A DNA stretch of 26,552 bases from positions 1 through 26,552 of the forward strand of contig DDYF01000033.1 of assembly GCA_002347645.1 (NCBI GenBank), read 5' to 3'. The position numbers and the translations under genes were made by a program. This document shows positions 20,790 through 26,552 of this stretch, piece after piece. The DNA comes from Thermoleophilia bacterium UBA2241. GTDB taxonomy: Bacteria > Actinomycetota > Thermoleophilia > UBA2241. How positions within the stretch are numbered: the first letter of the stretch is position 1; each line of letters opens with the position of its first letter. The notes beneath the pieces were generated by a model. It was not told where the DNA came from, did not search any database, and saw only the letters and a program-made list of their open reading frames with translations.

Positions 20790-21902
20790 TCAGTGGCGCG
20801 CCATGAAGCGCGCCAGCGGCGGCGTGACGCTGTCGATCGCGCGCGTCGGGCACACCTCGGTGCAGGCGAAGCAGCGCACGCAGCGACGATCGTCGAAGAC
20901 GGGCAGCGGCGCCAGCGCGACCGCCTCGGCGCCGCAGATCGCGGCGCACTCACCGCACGTGATGCAGGCGTGCGCGTCCACCAGCCGGGGCCTGGCCGTG
21001 ACGAGGCGCCGGCCGAGTCGTTGCAGGCTCTCGGGAAGGTTCGACTGGAAGTCCTTGCCGGCCGGGACGAAGTCGTGGGCCGGCTCCACGGGGTCGCCCT
21101 CGAGCGTGTACGGGTCGTCGAGGTCGACCAGCCCGCGGCGCTCGGCGGCGGCGAGGACGTAGACGTCGCGCCGCCCGTGGCCCGTGCGGTCGGCGAGCGC
21201 CGCGTCGAGCGCGACGCAGTCGCGCGCCGCGAACAGCGAGCCAAGCTCCCGCGGCTGCCCGCTCCCGGGTCCCTGCCCCTCCATGGCGATGATGCCGTCG
21301 ATGATGGTGAATCCCGGCGCCATCGCGAGGTGCAGGTCGAGGAGCATGTCGGCGAAGTCCTCGCGCCGCGGCGCGCGCACATGGAGCTGGGCCTTCGCCA
21401 GCCCGGGAATGCACCCGTACGTGAGCTTGACGCCGCCGGTGAGGCGCATGAGCTGATGCGTCTTGAGCACGCCGACCTGGACGATGGCGTCGGCGTGCAC
21501 GAACGCCTCCCCGACCGTGAACGCGCGGTAGAGCCTGCCGTGCGGCGCTTCGACGGTGACCTTCGCGTCTTCGATGTCGACGATGGGGACGTCCTCTTCG
21601 CCGCACATGGACGCGATGCCGCTGATGTTGTAGGCGCGCGCCACCTTGGCGGGACCGTTGAGTCCACCGGGGCTGTCGGCGACGAAGGGCGAGGCCCCGA
21701 CCTTGCGCAGGGCGCGCAGCACGTGGCGGAGTGTCTCGGGGTGGGTGGAGACGGCGCGGTCCGGCGGGGCGCCGCGCAAGAGGTTGACCTTGACGGCCAC
21801 GCGGTCGCCCGGACCGACGAGCGCGCCCCACCCGTCGAACGGCGCGACGAGACGCTCGAGCGCCGCCGGCAGGGCGGGGCCGTGCGCGGCGCGTACGTGA
21901 CT
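20790..21902 (-). CDS. DUF362 domain protein with two [4Fe-4S] ferredoxin motifs
   Basis: A 370-aa cytoplasmic iron-sulfur protein. The DUF362 region (about 1-290) has GDRVAVKVNLL, VLRALRKVGASPFVADSP, VGVLKTH and LKTH-type segments and GVKLTYGCIPG. The last about 60 residues have two Cys clusters, CITCGECAAIC and CVRCFACTEVCP, like bacterial 2[4Fe-4S] ferredoxins; in the first the final Cys is followed by Gly rather than Pro. The function is not settled; family members are linked to redox or ligation chemistry. GTG 21902 (MSHV) fits the family N-terminus; GTG 21926 and 21932 would add 8-10 residues. None has a clear ribosome binding site. Confidence 0.87.
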   Translation of the reverse strand, partial: SHVRAAHGPALPAALERLVAPFDGWGALVGPGDRVAVKVNLLRGAPPDRAVSTHPETLRHVLRALRKVGASPFVADSPGGLNGPAKVARAYNISGIASMCGEEDVPIVDIEDAKVTVEAPHGRLYRAFTVGEAFVHADAIVQVGVLKTHQLMRLTGGVKLTYGCIPGLAKAQLHVRAPRREDFADMLLDLHLAMAPGFTIIDGIIAMEGQGPGSGQPRELGSLFAARDCVALDAALADRTGHGRRDVYVLAAAERRGLVDLDDPYTLEGDPVEPAHDFVPAGKDFQSNLPESLQRLGRRLVTARPRLVDAHACITCGECAAICGAEAVALAPLPVFDDRRCVRCFACTEVCPTRAIDSVTPPLARFMARH

Positions 21903-22016
21903 CACGAGGGAGGGGCTCGTGCCCACCCTCACCCGTCCGATAACGCGACCAGGGGGATCACGGGCAGCTCGTCGGTCCGATCGCGCGCACCGTGCGCAGG
22001 GCGCGCCACTGAGGCC

Positions 22017-22622
22017 TCACGTGCTGCCGTTCGCCGCGGGCTTCCCGGCGACGACGGCGACCTGGTAACGGCCGACGCTCCCGGCGTCGTGGACGGCGAG
22101 CTCGCGCAACCCCAGTCGTGCGATGGACGCACGGATCTGCGCCAGCGAGAGTACGTGGTCGTTGGGCGGCCCGACGGGGCGGTCCATCTGGGCGAAGTCG
22201 ACGACGACGAGCCGGCCGCCGGGGGCGAGCAGGCGCAGGATCTCGCCCAGCGCGGCCGGTTGGTCCCACACGTGGTGGAGGACGTTCAGGAGCAGGATGC
22301 GGTCGGCCGCGCCGTCGTCGAGCGGAACGCGGTTCTCGGCCGTGTGGACCTTGACGACGCGTCCTGCGGGCAGGCCAGCCGCGGCGACCTTGGCGTCCAC
22401 GTGTGCGAGGAGCGCGTCGTGCTCGTCCACGGCGAACACGCGGCCACCCGGCAACGCTTGCGCGAGGTGCAGGGCGTACAGGCCGGTGCCGGCACCGTAG
22501 TCGACGACGGTCTCGGTGCCGCGGAGCTCGAGCAGCGCCACGACACGCCCCGGGGGAAGCTCGACGAGGCGCTGTGGGTCTTCGAGCTTGTGGGCGTGAG
22601 CCGGGTCGAACTTCTCAGCCAC
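22017..22622 (-). CDS. Class I SAM-dependent methyltransferase
   Basis: A 201-aa enzyme of the Methyltransf_11/25 type. Motif I is VVDYGAGTGLYALHLA, followed by acidic FAVDEH, DDGAADRILLLNVLHHV (motif IV region) and LLAPGGRLVVVDF. The N-terminus MAEKFDPAHAHKLEDPQRL is common in small methyltransferases encoded next to metal or redox regulators. The GTG start is 9 nt after the CsoR-family stop, so both genes share a promoter. The substrate is unknown. Arsenite methyltransferases have conserved Cys residues, which are absent here, so that activity is unlikely. Confidence 0.85.
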   Translation of the reverse strand: MAEKFDPAHAHKLEDPQRLVELPPGRVVALLELRGTETVVDYGAGTGLYALHLAQALPGGRVFAVDEHDALLAHVDAKVAAAGLPAGRVVKVHTAENRVPLDDGAADRILLLNVLHHVWDQPAALGEILRLLAPGGRLVVVDFAQMDRPVGPPNDHVLSLAQIRASIARLGLRELAVHDAGSVGRYQVAVVAGKPAANGST

Positions 22623-22631
22623 TGCCGCGGT

Positions 22632-22922
22632 CTACTTGACGCAGCGCGTGTACTTGAGAAAGGCCTCGAGGGCACGCTCGACCGCCTCGCGAGAGGCGAT
22701 CTCGGTGCCGGCCTCTTCTTCGAGACAGTCGCGCATCTTGAGCGAGATGAGGAGGACGCCGACCCGGTCGAGCGCCGCCTTGGTGGCCGCCAGCTGGGTG
22801 AAGACCTCGTCGCACGGGCGACCTTCTTCGATCATGCGCTGCAGACCGCGAGCCTGGCCTTCGACCCGGCGCAGCCGATTGACGATGCGGTTCGCCTCTT
22901 TGTCCCCGACGTGCTCCTCCAC
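22632..22922 (-). CDS. CsoR-family repressor with CstR-like Cys pair
   Basis: A 96-aa all-helical repressor of the CsoR/RcnR/CstR/FrmR (DUF156) family. The DNA-binding helix reads NRLRRVEGQARGLQRMIEEG. Cys37 and Cys66 are 29 residues apart, as are the ligand Cys of CsoR and CstR. The Cu(I) ligand His (4 before the second Cys) is Lys62 here, as expected for the persulfide-sensing CstR type rather than copper CsoR. A third Cys (Cys94) lies near the C-terminus. The GTG 22922 start sits 6 nt after TATATT, so the mRNA is leaderless. It is followed by a methyltransferase gene. Ligand choice is inferred from residues only. Confidence 0.88.
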   Translation of the reverse strand: MEEHVGDKEANRIVNRLRRVEGQARGLQRMIEEGRPCDEVFTQLAATKAALDRVGVLLISLKMRDCLEEEAGTEIASREAVERALEAFLKYTRCVK

Positions 22923-22958
22923 GTCCCGAATATACCCCCGGGGGGGATGCGGTCGCAA
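22920..22958 (-). promoter_or_regulatory. Leaderless promoter with C-run/G-run operator of the CsoR-family gene
   Basis: On the minus strand: TTGCGA (22953-22958), 18 nt, TATATT (22929-22934), 6 nt, GTG 22922. The spacer holds an imperfect palindrome at 22932-22948 (plus strand AT-A-CCCCC, G centre, GGGGG-G-AT). This is the C-run/G-run form of CsoR/CstR operators and would block the promoter when bound. Confidence 0.65.
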
Positions 22959-23058
22959 GCGGCATCCGGCCCTTCGCCGTCACGCGCATGCGTGTGCGTC
23001 GGCGGGTGAGGCGTGCCCGGAGAGTACGGGGGACAAGCGTGCCCGGCGCCCCGAGGGG

Positions 23059-23916
23059 TCAGGACCGCCCGGCGACCTCCGCGGCGCGGCGCCGGAGGCC
23101 TTCCAGGAGCTCGTCCGGGATGGGCCGACCCCCGTCGCCGCGCCCGATGCGGATGTCGGGCTTCATGGTCCCGTGGAAGTCGGAGCCCCCGGTCGGTGCG
23201 AGGCCGAAGCGGTCGCAGAGCGCGCGGCAACGCGCCACCGTATCGTCGTCGTGCAGCGGGTAGTGGCACTCGAGGCCGACGACTCCGAGGTGCGCGGCCT
23301 CGCGTACGATGGCGGCCAGCCCGGCGCCGTCCGTGCGGATGATGCCGGGATGCGCGATCACCGGCAGTCCGCCTGAGTCGCGGAGCAGGCGGGCTGCCTT
23401 GGCGAGCGAGAGCCGCCGACGGTCGACCCAGGCCGGCGCGCCGCGGCGCAGGAAGCGCGCGAAGGCGTCGCTCACCGACGCCACGTAGCCCGCCCGCCGC
23501 ATGGCCTCGCCGATGTGCGGTCGGCCCGCGGAGCCGTGCTCGGCGATGGCTTCAAGGTCGTCTGCGTCGATGGGCATGCCGAGCTCCTCGAGGCGTTCCA
23601 GGATGCGCGCGTTGCGCTCGTCGCGGTACCTGCGCAGCTCGGCCAGCTCGGCCTGCATCTCGTCGCCGGGGCAGCAGTCGAAGAAGTAGCCCAGCAGGTC
23701 CATGGTGACCTGCTCGAACTCGAGGTTGAGCTCGACGCCGGGGACGACCTCGATGCCGAGGCGCTCGCCTGCGACGAGCGCCTCCTCGAGGCCGTCGATC
23801 CCGTCGTGGTCGGTGATCGCCACCGCCGAGAGCCTCTCGCTGACGGCCAGCTCGACGACCTCTGTCGGCGTGAGCGAGCCGTCCGAGAAGCGCGTGTGGG
23901 TGTGCAGGTCGATCAC
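23059..23916 (-). CDS. PHP-domain metal-dependent phosphoesterase
   Basis: A 285-aa PHP-superfamily hydrolase of the YciV/TrpH type (5'-3' exoribonuclease/nucleoside-bisphosphate phosphatase in E. coli). Motifs are DLHTHTRFSDG (residues 3-13), ITDHDGI, GVELN, RPHIGEAM, IAHPG, LECHYP and GSDFHG. These His and Asp residues bind three metals. The start is GTG 23916, giving the family's typical MIDLHTHT; TAGGGT lies exactly 7 nt upstream. ATG 23940 and GTG 23922 are possible but lack this fit. It is transcribed away from the glycosyltransferase gene. Nucleotide-phosphate hydrolysis is likely; the exact substrate is open. Confidence 0.9.
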   Translation of the reverse strand: MIDLHTHTRFSDGSLTPTEVVELAVSERLSAVAITDHDGIDGLEEALVAGERLGIEVVPGVELNLEFEQVTMDLLGYFFDCCPGDEMQAELAELRRYRDERNARILERLEELGMPIDADDLEAIAEHGSAGRPHIGEAMRRAGYVASVSDAFARFLRRGAPAWVDRRRLSLAKAARLLRDSGGLPVIAHPGIIRTDGAGLAAIVREAAHLGVVGLECHYPLHDDDTVARCRALCDRFGLAPTGGSDFHGTMKPDIRIGRGDGGRPIPDELLEGLRRRAAEVAGRS

Positions 23917-23929
23917 GGTCACAACCCTA
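23914..23929 (-). promoter_or_regulatory. Leaderless -10 box of the PHP gene
   Basis: On the minus strand, TAGGGT (23924-23929), 7 nt, GTG 23916. It selects the start that gives MIDLHTHT. Confidence 0.5.
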
Positions 23930-23939
23930 CCATCGGGCA

Positions 23940-23945
23940 TACAAT
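23940..23945 (+). promoter_or_regulatory. -10 box of the glycosyltransferase gene
   Basis: TACAAT at 23940-23945, with a leader of about 38 nt before ATG 23990. It is only 10 nt from the opposing PHP -10 box, so the two promoters overlap. Confidence 0.45.
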
Positions 23946-23989
23946 CGCGTGGCCGGGAGGCCCCTCGGGGCACACGAGAAGGGAGCGCC

Positions 23990-25030
23990 ATGAAGATCGG
24001 GATGATCGCACCGCCGTGGTTCCCACTGCCGCCGCGGAGGTACGGCGGGATCGAGTTCGTCGTGTCTTTGCTCACCGAGGGCCTCGTGGAGCGCGGCCAC
24101 GAGGTCACGCTGTTCGCCAGCGGCGACTCCGAGACCGGGGCGCGTCTTTCGGCGTTCTTCGAGCGCGCCCCGTTCGAGCAGATCTTGGAGGGCGTGCACC
24201 TCGAGGTCGCGCAGAGTCTCGAGGCCTACTCGCTGGCGCGGGAGTTCGACGTGATCCACGACCACGACGGCGTGGACAGCCGCGTCATGGGCGCCTTGGT
24301 CCACCGCCTCGTCGGCACCCCGGTCGTGGCGACCCTGCACGGACCCGCCGACGCCGCCACGCAGCGGATGCTGAGCAGCCTGCGTCACGACCTCGCCTTC
24401 ATCGCCATCTCCGAGTACCAGCGCCACGGCTTCCCCGACCTGCGCTTCGTCGGCACCATCCCGAACGCGGTCGACGTCGAGCATCAGCCGTTCTCGGCCG
24501 AGAAGGACGACTACTTCCTCTTCGTCGGGCGCATGAGCCACGAGAAGGGCGCCGACGTCGCCATCGAGGTCGCGCACCGGCTGGGCACGCGCCTGATCAT
24601 GGCCGGCAAGGTCAACGAAGGGCCCGAGCGCGAGTACTTCGCGCAGAACGTCGAGCCGTACCTCACGGAGGACGTCCACTTCCGCGGCGAGGTCGACCAC
24701 GAGACCAAGGTCGAGCTGTACCGCAGGGCGCGCTGCACCCTGTTCCCCATCCAGTGGCCGGAGCCGTTCGGCCTCGTCATGATAGAGTCGCTCGCCTGCG
24801 GCACGCCGGTGATCGCCTTCCGTCATGGCTCGGTGCCCGAGGTGATCGAGGACGGCCGGACGGGCTTCGTCGTCGAGACCGTCGACGAGATGGTCGCGGC
24901 GGCCGAGCGCATCGACGAGATCGACCCGGCGGAGTGCCGCCGGGCCGTCGAGGAACGCTTCGGCCGCGACGCCTTCGTCGGGGCGCACGAGCGCGCCTAC
25001 GAGGAGCTGGTCGCGGAGTGCAGCCGGTAG
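23990..25030 (+). CDS. GT4-family glycosyltransferase
   Basis: A 346-aa GT-B enzyme with two Rossmann domains. The N-terminal (acceptor) part has YGGIEFVVSLLTEGLVERGHEVTLFASG, DVIHDHDG and ATLHGP. The C-terminal (nucleotide-sugar) part has FLFVGRMSHEKGADVAIE and the retaining GT4 signature EPFGLVMIESLACGTPVIA with its E-x7-E pair. It is close to bacterial glycosyltransferases of the mannosyl/glucosyl type that begin MKIGMIAPPWFP. Sugar and acceptor are unknown; glycogen, compatible solute or polysaccharide synthesis is possible. The ATG follows AAGGGAG. It stands alone, divergent from the PHP gene. Confidence 0.9.
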   Translation: MKIGMIAPPWFPLPPRRYGGIEFVVSLLTEGLVERGHEVTLFASGDSETGARLSAFFERAPFEQILEGVHLEVAQSLEAYSLAREFDVIHDHDGVDSRVMGALVHRLVGTPVVATLHGPADAATQRMLSSLRHDLAFIAISEYQRHGFPDLRFVGTIPNAVDVEHQPFSAEKDDYFLFVGRMSHEKGADVAIEVAHRLGTRLIMAGKVNEGPEREYFAQNVEPYLTEDVHFRGEVDHETKVELYRRARCTLFPIQWPEPFGLVMIESLACGTPVIAFRHGSVPEVIEDGRTGFVVETVDEMVAAAERIDEIDPAECRRAVEERFGRDAFVGAHERAYEELVAECSR

Positions 25031-25052
25031 ACGGCGGAGGTGGCACGGCGCC

Positions 25053-25091
25053 TTGTCCCCGTCCGGACGAGGCGGTAGCGTTGCAGCCATG
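25053..25091 (+). promoter_or_regulatory. Leaderless promoter of the HD phosphohydrolase gene
   Basis: TTGTCC (25053-25058), 17 nt, TAGCGT (25076-25081), 7 nt, ATG 25089. Confidence 0.6.
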
Positions 25092-26528
25092 AAGCTGCCG
25101 TACGACGACGTCCACCTCATCGCCGACCCCCTGTACGGCTACCTGCGCATCACGCTGTCGCGCGCCGGCGAGATCGCCGAGGCGGACGTCATCGACAGCC
25201 CGTGGGTGCAGCGCCTCAAGCGGATCCACCAGCTCCAGAGCTCGTGGTGGGTCTTTCCGGCCGCCGAGCACAGCCGCTTCGCCCACAGTCTGGGTGTGAT
25301 GCATCTCGCGGGTCTTCTCGCGCAGACCGTCTACCCGACGCTGCGCGAGGTCGAGCCGCAGACGCCCTCGCTGCCGCTGGTCGAAGCCACGATGCGCCTC
25401 GCCGGCCTGCTCCACGACGTCGGTCACGGCCCCTTCAGTCACTTCTGCGACGAGGAGTACCTACAGCCCGCCTTCGGCCTCGACCACGAGCGTATCTCGC
25501 AGCACCTCATCGTGAACGAGATGGGCGACCTGGTGCGCGCCCTGCGCCGCAGCCCGAGCGGATCGTTCGCCGACGGCGAGTCGGTCGACCCGTGGCACGT
25601 CGCCTTTCTCGTGCGTGCAGAGGCGCGGGAGGGGGCGGCGGAGGCGGATGCCGCCCCCGCCGCCCCCTCCCGCGGCGACGCGGGGCCCATCCCTCCCTGG
25701 GTCCGCCTCCTCCATCGCGCGCTCTCCGGCGCGGTCACGGTCGACAACCTCGACTACGTGCGCCGCGACGCCTACATGTGCGGCGTGTCCCTCGGGCCCA
25801 TCGACGCCGAGCGCCTGATCTACTACACCTTCTGCACCGCCGACGGGCTGACGTTCCACAAGCGCGCGCTCTCGGCGCTGCGCGCCTTCCTCAACGCGCG
25901 CTTCTACATGTACGAGAACGTGTACTTCCATCGCGTGGGCCACGCGATCGACATCCACCTGCGCGAGATCTTCCGCCCCACCATGGAGCTCGTGCTGCCG
26001 CTGAGCCCGCTCGACGACCTCGACGCCTACCGGCGCGTGACCGAGTGGTCGCTCTTCACGACTGTGGAGGCGTGGCTCGACGAGCCGCTCGCCAGCGTGA
26101 AGCGCGAGCTGGCCGAGGAGTGGCAGTCGATCATCCACCGTCACGTAAAGTACAGCATGGTCTACGAACAGGCCGTCGAGTTGCAGCGGCCGGCGCCGGC
26201 GACGCGCGAGCTCACGCCCGAGGAGTTCCACGCGGCGGTCGTGCGGCATCTGCCGGAGCGGGCGAAGGACCTGGAGTTCGTCGTCGACATCGCCTCGCAA
26301 GACCCCCGCCCGGTCAACCCGCTGAGCGGGCCCAAGCGGATCCCCGTCTACGACCCGGCGACGGGTCGCATGGACGAGCAACTGCTGACCGGTATCCTCG
26401 AGTTCGTCCCGGCCAAAGCACACCTGTACCGGGTGTTCGCGCTGGGGCACGACCACGACCGCGACCTCGCCGCAGCCGCCAAGGCGGCGCTGGGCGAGGT
26501 CGCCCCCGCGAGTCTCACCAACCTCTAA
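25089..26528 (+). CDS. SAMHD1-like HD phosphohydrolase
   Basis: A 479-aa protein of the SAMHD1/YdhJ/dGTPase-like family. The HD site is formed by His66 (HSRFAHSLG), His109-Asp110 (LLHDVGHGPFSH) and Asp in VTVDNLDYVRRDAY. The start (HLIADPLYGYLRI, then DSPWVQRLKRIHQL) is typical. Family members remove triphosphate from dNTPs, but activity here is untested. Residues about 179-195, an Ala/Asp/Pro-rich segment, are encoded by a large perfect hairpin and look inserted. TAA is the stop, unlike the TGA or TAG of every other gene here; bases just after it resemble an insertion-sequence end. It is leaderless, with a -10 box 7 nt upstream. Confidence 0.9.
   Translation: MKLPYDDVHLIADPLYGYLRITLSRAGEIAEADVIDSPWVQRLKRIHQLQSSWWVFPAAEHSRFAHSLGVMHLAGLLAQTVYPTLREVEPQTPSLPLVEATMRLAGLLHDVGHGPFSHFCDEEYLQPAFGLDHERISQHLIVNEMGDLVRALRRSPSGSFADGESVDPWHVAFLVRAEAREGAAEADAAPAAPSRGDAGPIPPWVRLLHRALSGAVTVDNLDYVRRDAYMCGVSLGPIDAERLIYYTFCTADGLTFHKRALSALRAFLNARFYMYENVYFHRVGHAIDIHLREIFRPTMELVLPLSPLDDLDAYRRVTEWSLFTTVEAWLDEPLASVKRELAEEWQSIIHRHVKYSMVYEQAVELQRPAPATRELTPEEFHAAVVRHLPERAKDLEFVVDIASQDPRPVNPLSGPKRIPVYDPATGRMDEQLLTGILEFVPAKAHLYRVFALGHDHDRDLAAAAKAALGEVAPASLTNL
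25624..25674. repeat. 18-bp perfect inverted repeat with inner stem
   Basis: Positions 25624-25641 are the exact reverse complement of 25657-25674. The loop itself holds a further 5-bp stem (25643-25647/25651-25655). It lies in frame in the HD phosphohydrolase gene and encodes a low-complexity insert. Confidence 0.85.
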
Positions 26529-26552
26529 CAGGCTGCTGAAGAAGCGGCCTCG
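26527..26552. mobile_element. Possible insertion-sequence terminal repeat (cut by window end)
   Basis: The bases after the HD gene, AACAGGCTGCTGAAGAAG, resemble the CAGGCTGyTGAAAAA-type ends of several IS families. The element itself would lie outside the window, so only the motif is seen. Confidence 0.3.

Noticed and set aside
22017..22622. Arsenite methyltransferase in a metal-resistance operon
   Set aside because: The conserved Cys residues of ArsM are absent and no arsenic gene is nearby.
20328..23009. Plus-strand frame of 893 codons
   Set aside because: It runs antisense through the DUF362, methyltransferase and CsoR-family genes, all of which have clear protein motifs on the minus strand.

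Overview
This is a high-GC chromosomal window with short intergenic gaps and no phage, plasmid, CRISPR or rRNA features. Codons end almost always in G or C. Many genes look leaderless: a TANNNT-type -10 box sits 6-8 nt before an ATG or GTG. Together with a YtxH protein, an OFA-type MFS transporter and a GT4 glycosyltransferase, this suggests a deep-branching actinomycete (Actinomycetota; Thermoleophilia or Coriobacteriia-like lineages are possible). A [4Fe-4S] class I fumarase fits an anaerobic or facultative lifestyle. The phylum is an inference; no marker here settles it.

Layout. 1-250: GC-rich hairpin, a minus-strand G-quadruplex motif and a promoter. 251-1642: secreted beta-propeller protein. 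1683-3579: glnS followed by its own tRNA-Gln(CTG). 3627-5646: small membrane protein, tRNA-Glu(CTC) on the minus strand, and an FN3-like/six-TM protein. 5708-8932: VOC protein (minus), gamma-carbonic anhydrase plus membrane-anchored alpha/beta hydrolase (plus), and a sirtuin (minus) whose 3' end overlaps the hydrolase. 9054-12736: membrane protein, then a gamma-glutamyltransferase divergent from an MFS transporter. 12907-15894: malic enzyme plus both subunits of class I fumarase, one operon. 16049-18371: leader peptide, DUF4126 membrane protein, protein-isoaspartate methyltransferase, acylphosphatase and HD hydrolase, one tight operon. 18482-19664: YtxH protein and metallophosphoesterase. 19774-20775: ArsR-HTH/PBP-domain regulator. 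20790-21902: DUF362/ferredoxin protein (minus). 22017-22922: CsoR/CstR-family repressor and SAM methyltransferase (minus). 23059-23916: PHP phosphoesterase (minus), divergent from a GT4 glycosyltransferase (23990-25030). 25089-26528: SAMHD1-like HD phosphohydrolase. The last bases resemble an insertion-sequence end.

How genes work together. Fumarase and malic enzyme link fumarate, malate and pyruvate. Pcm and acylphosphatase both act on damaged or activated carboxyl groups and share an operon with an HD hydrolase. GlnRS with a matching tRNA-Gln indicates direct glutaminylation rather than only the GatCAB route. The CsoR-family repressor has a CstR-like Cys pair, lacks the copper-ligand His, and has a C-run/G-run operator-like palindrome between its own -35 and -10.

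The most unusual features are: the consistent leaderless promoter architecture; a leaderless five-codon ORF coupled to DUF4126; several long, perfect, GC-rich inverted repeats inside coding sequence; the CstR-like autoregulated locus; and the ArsR-PBP fusion.
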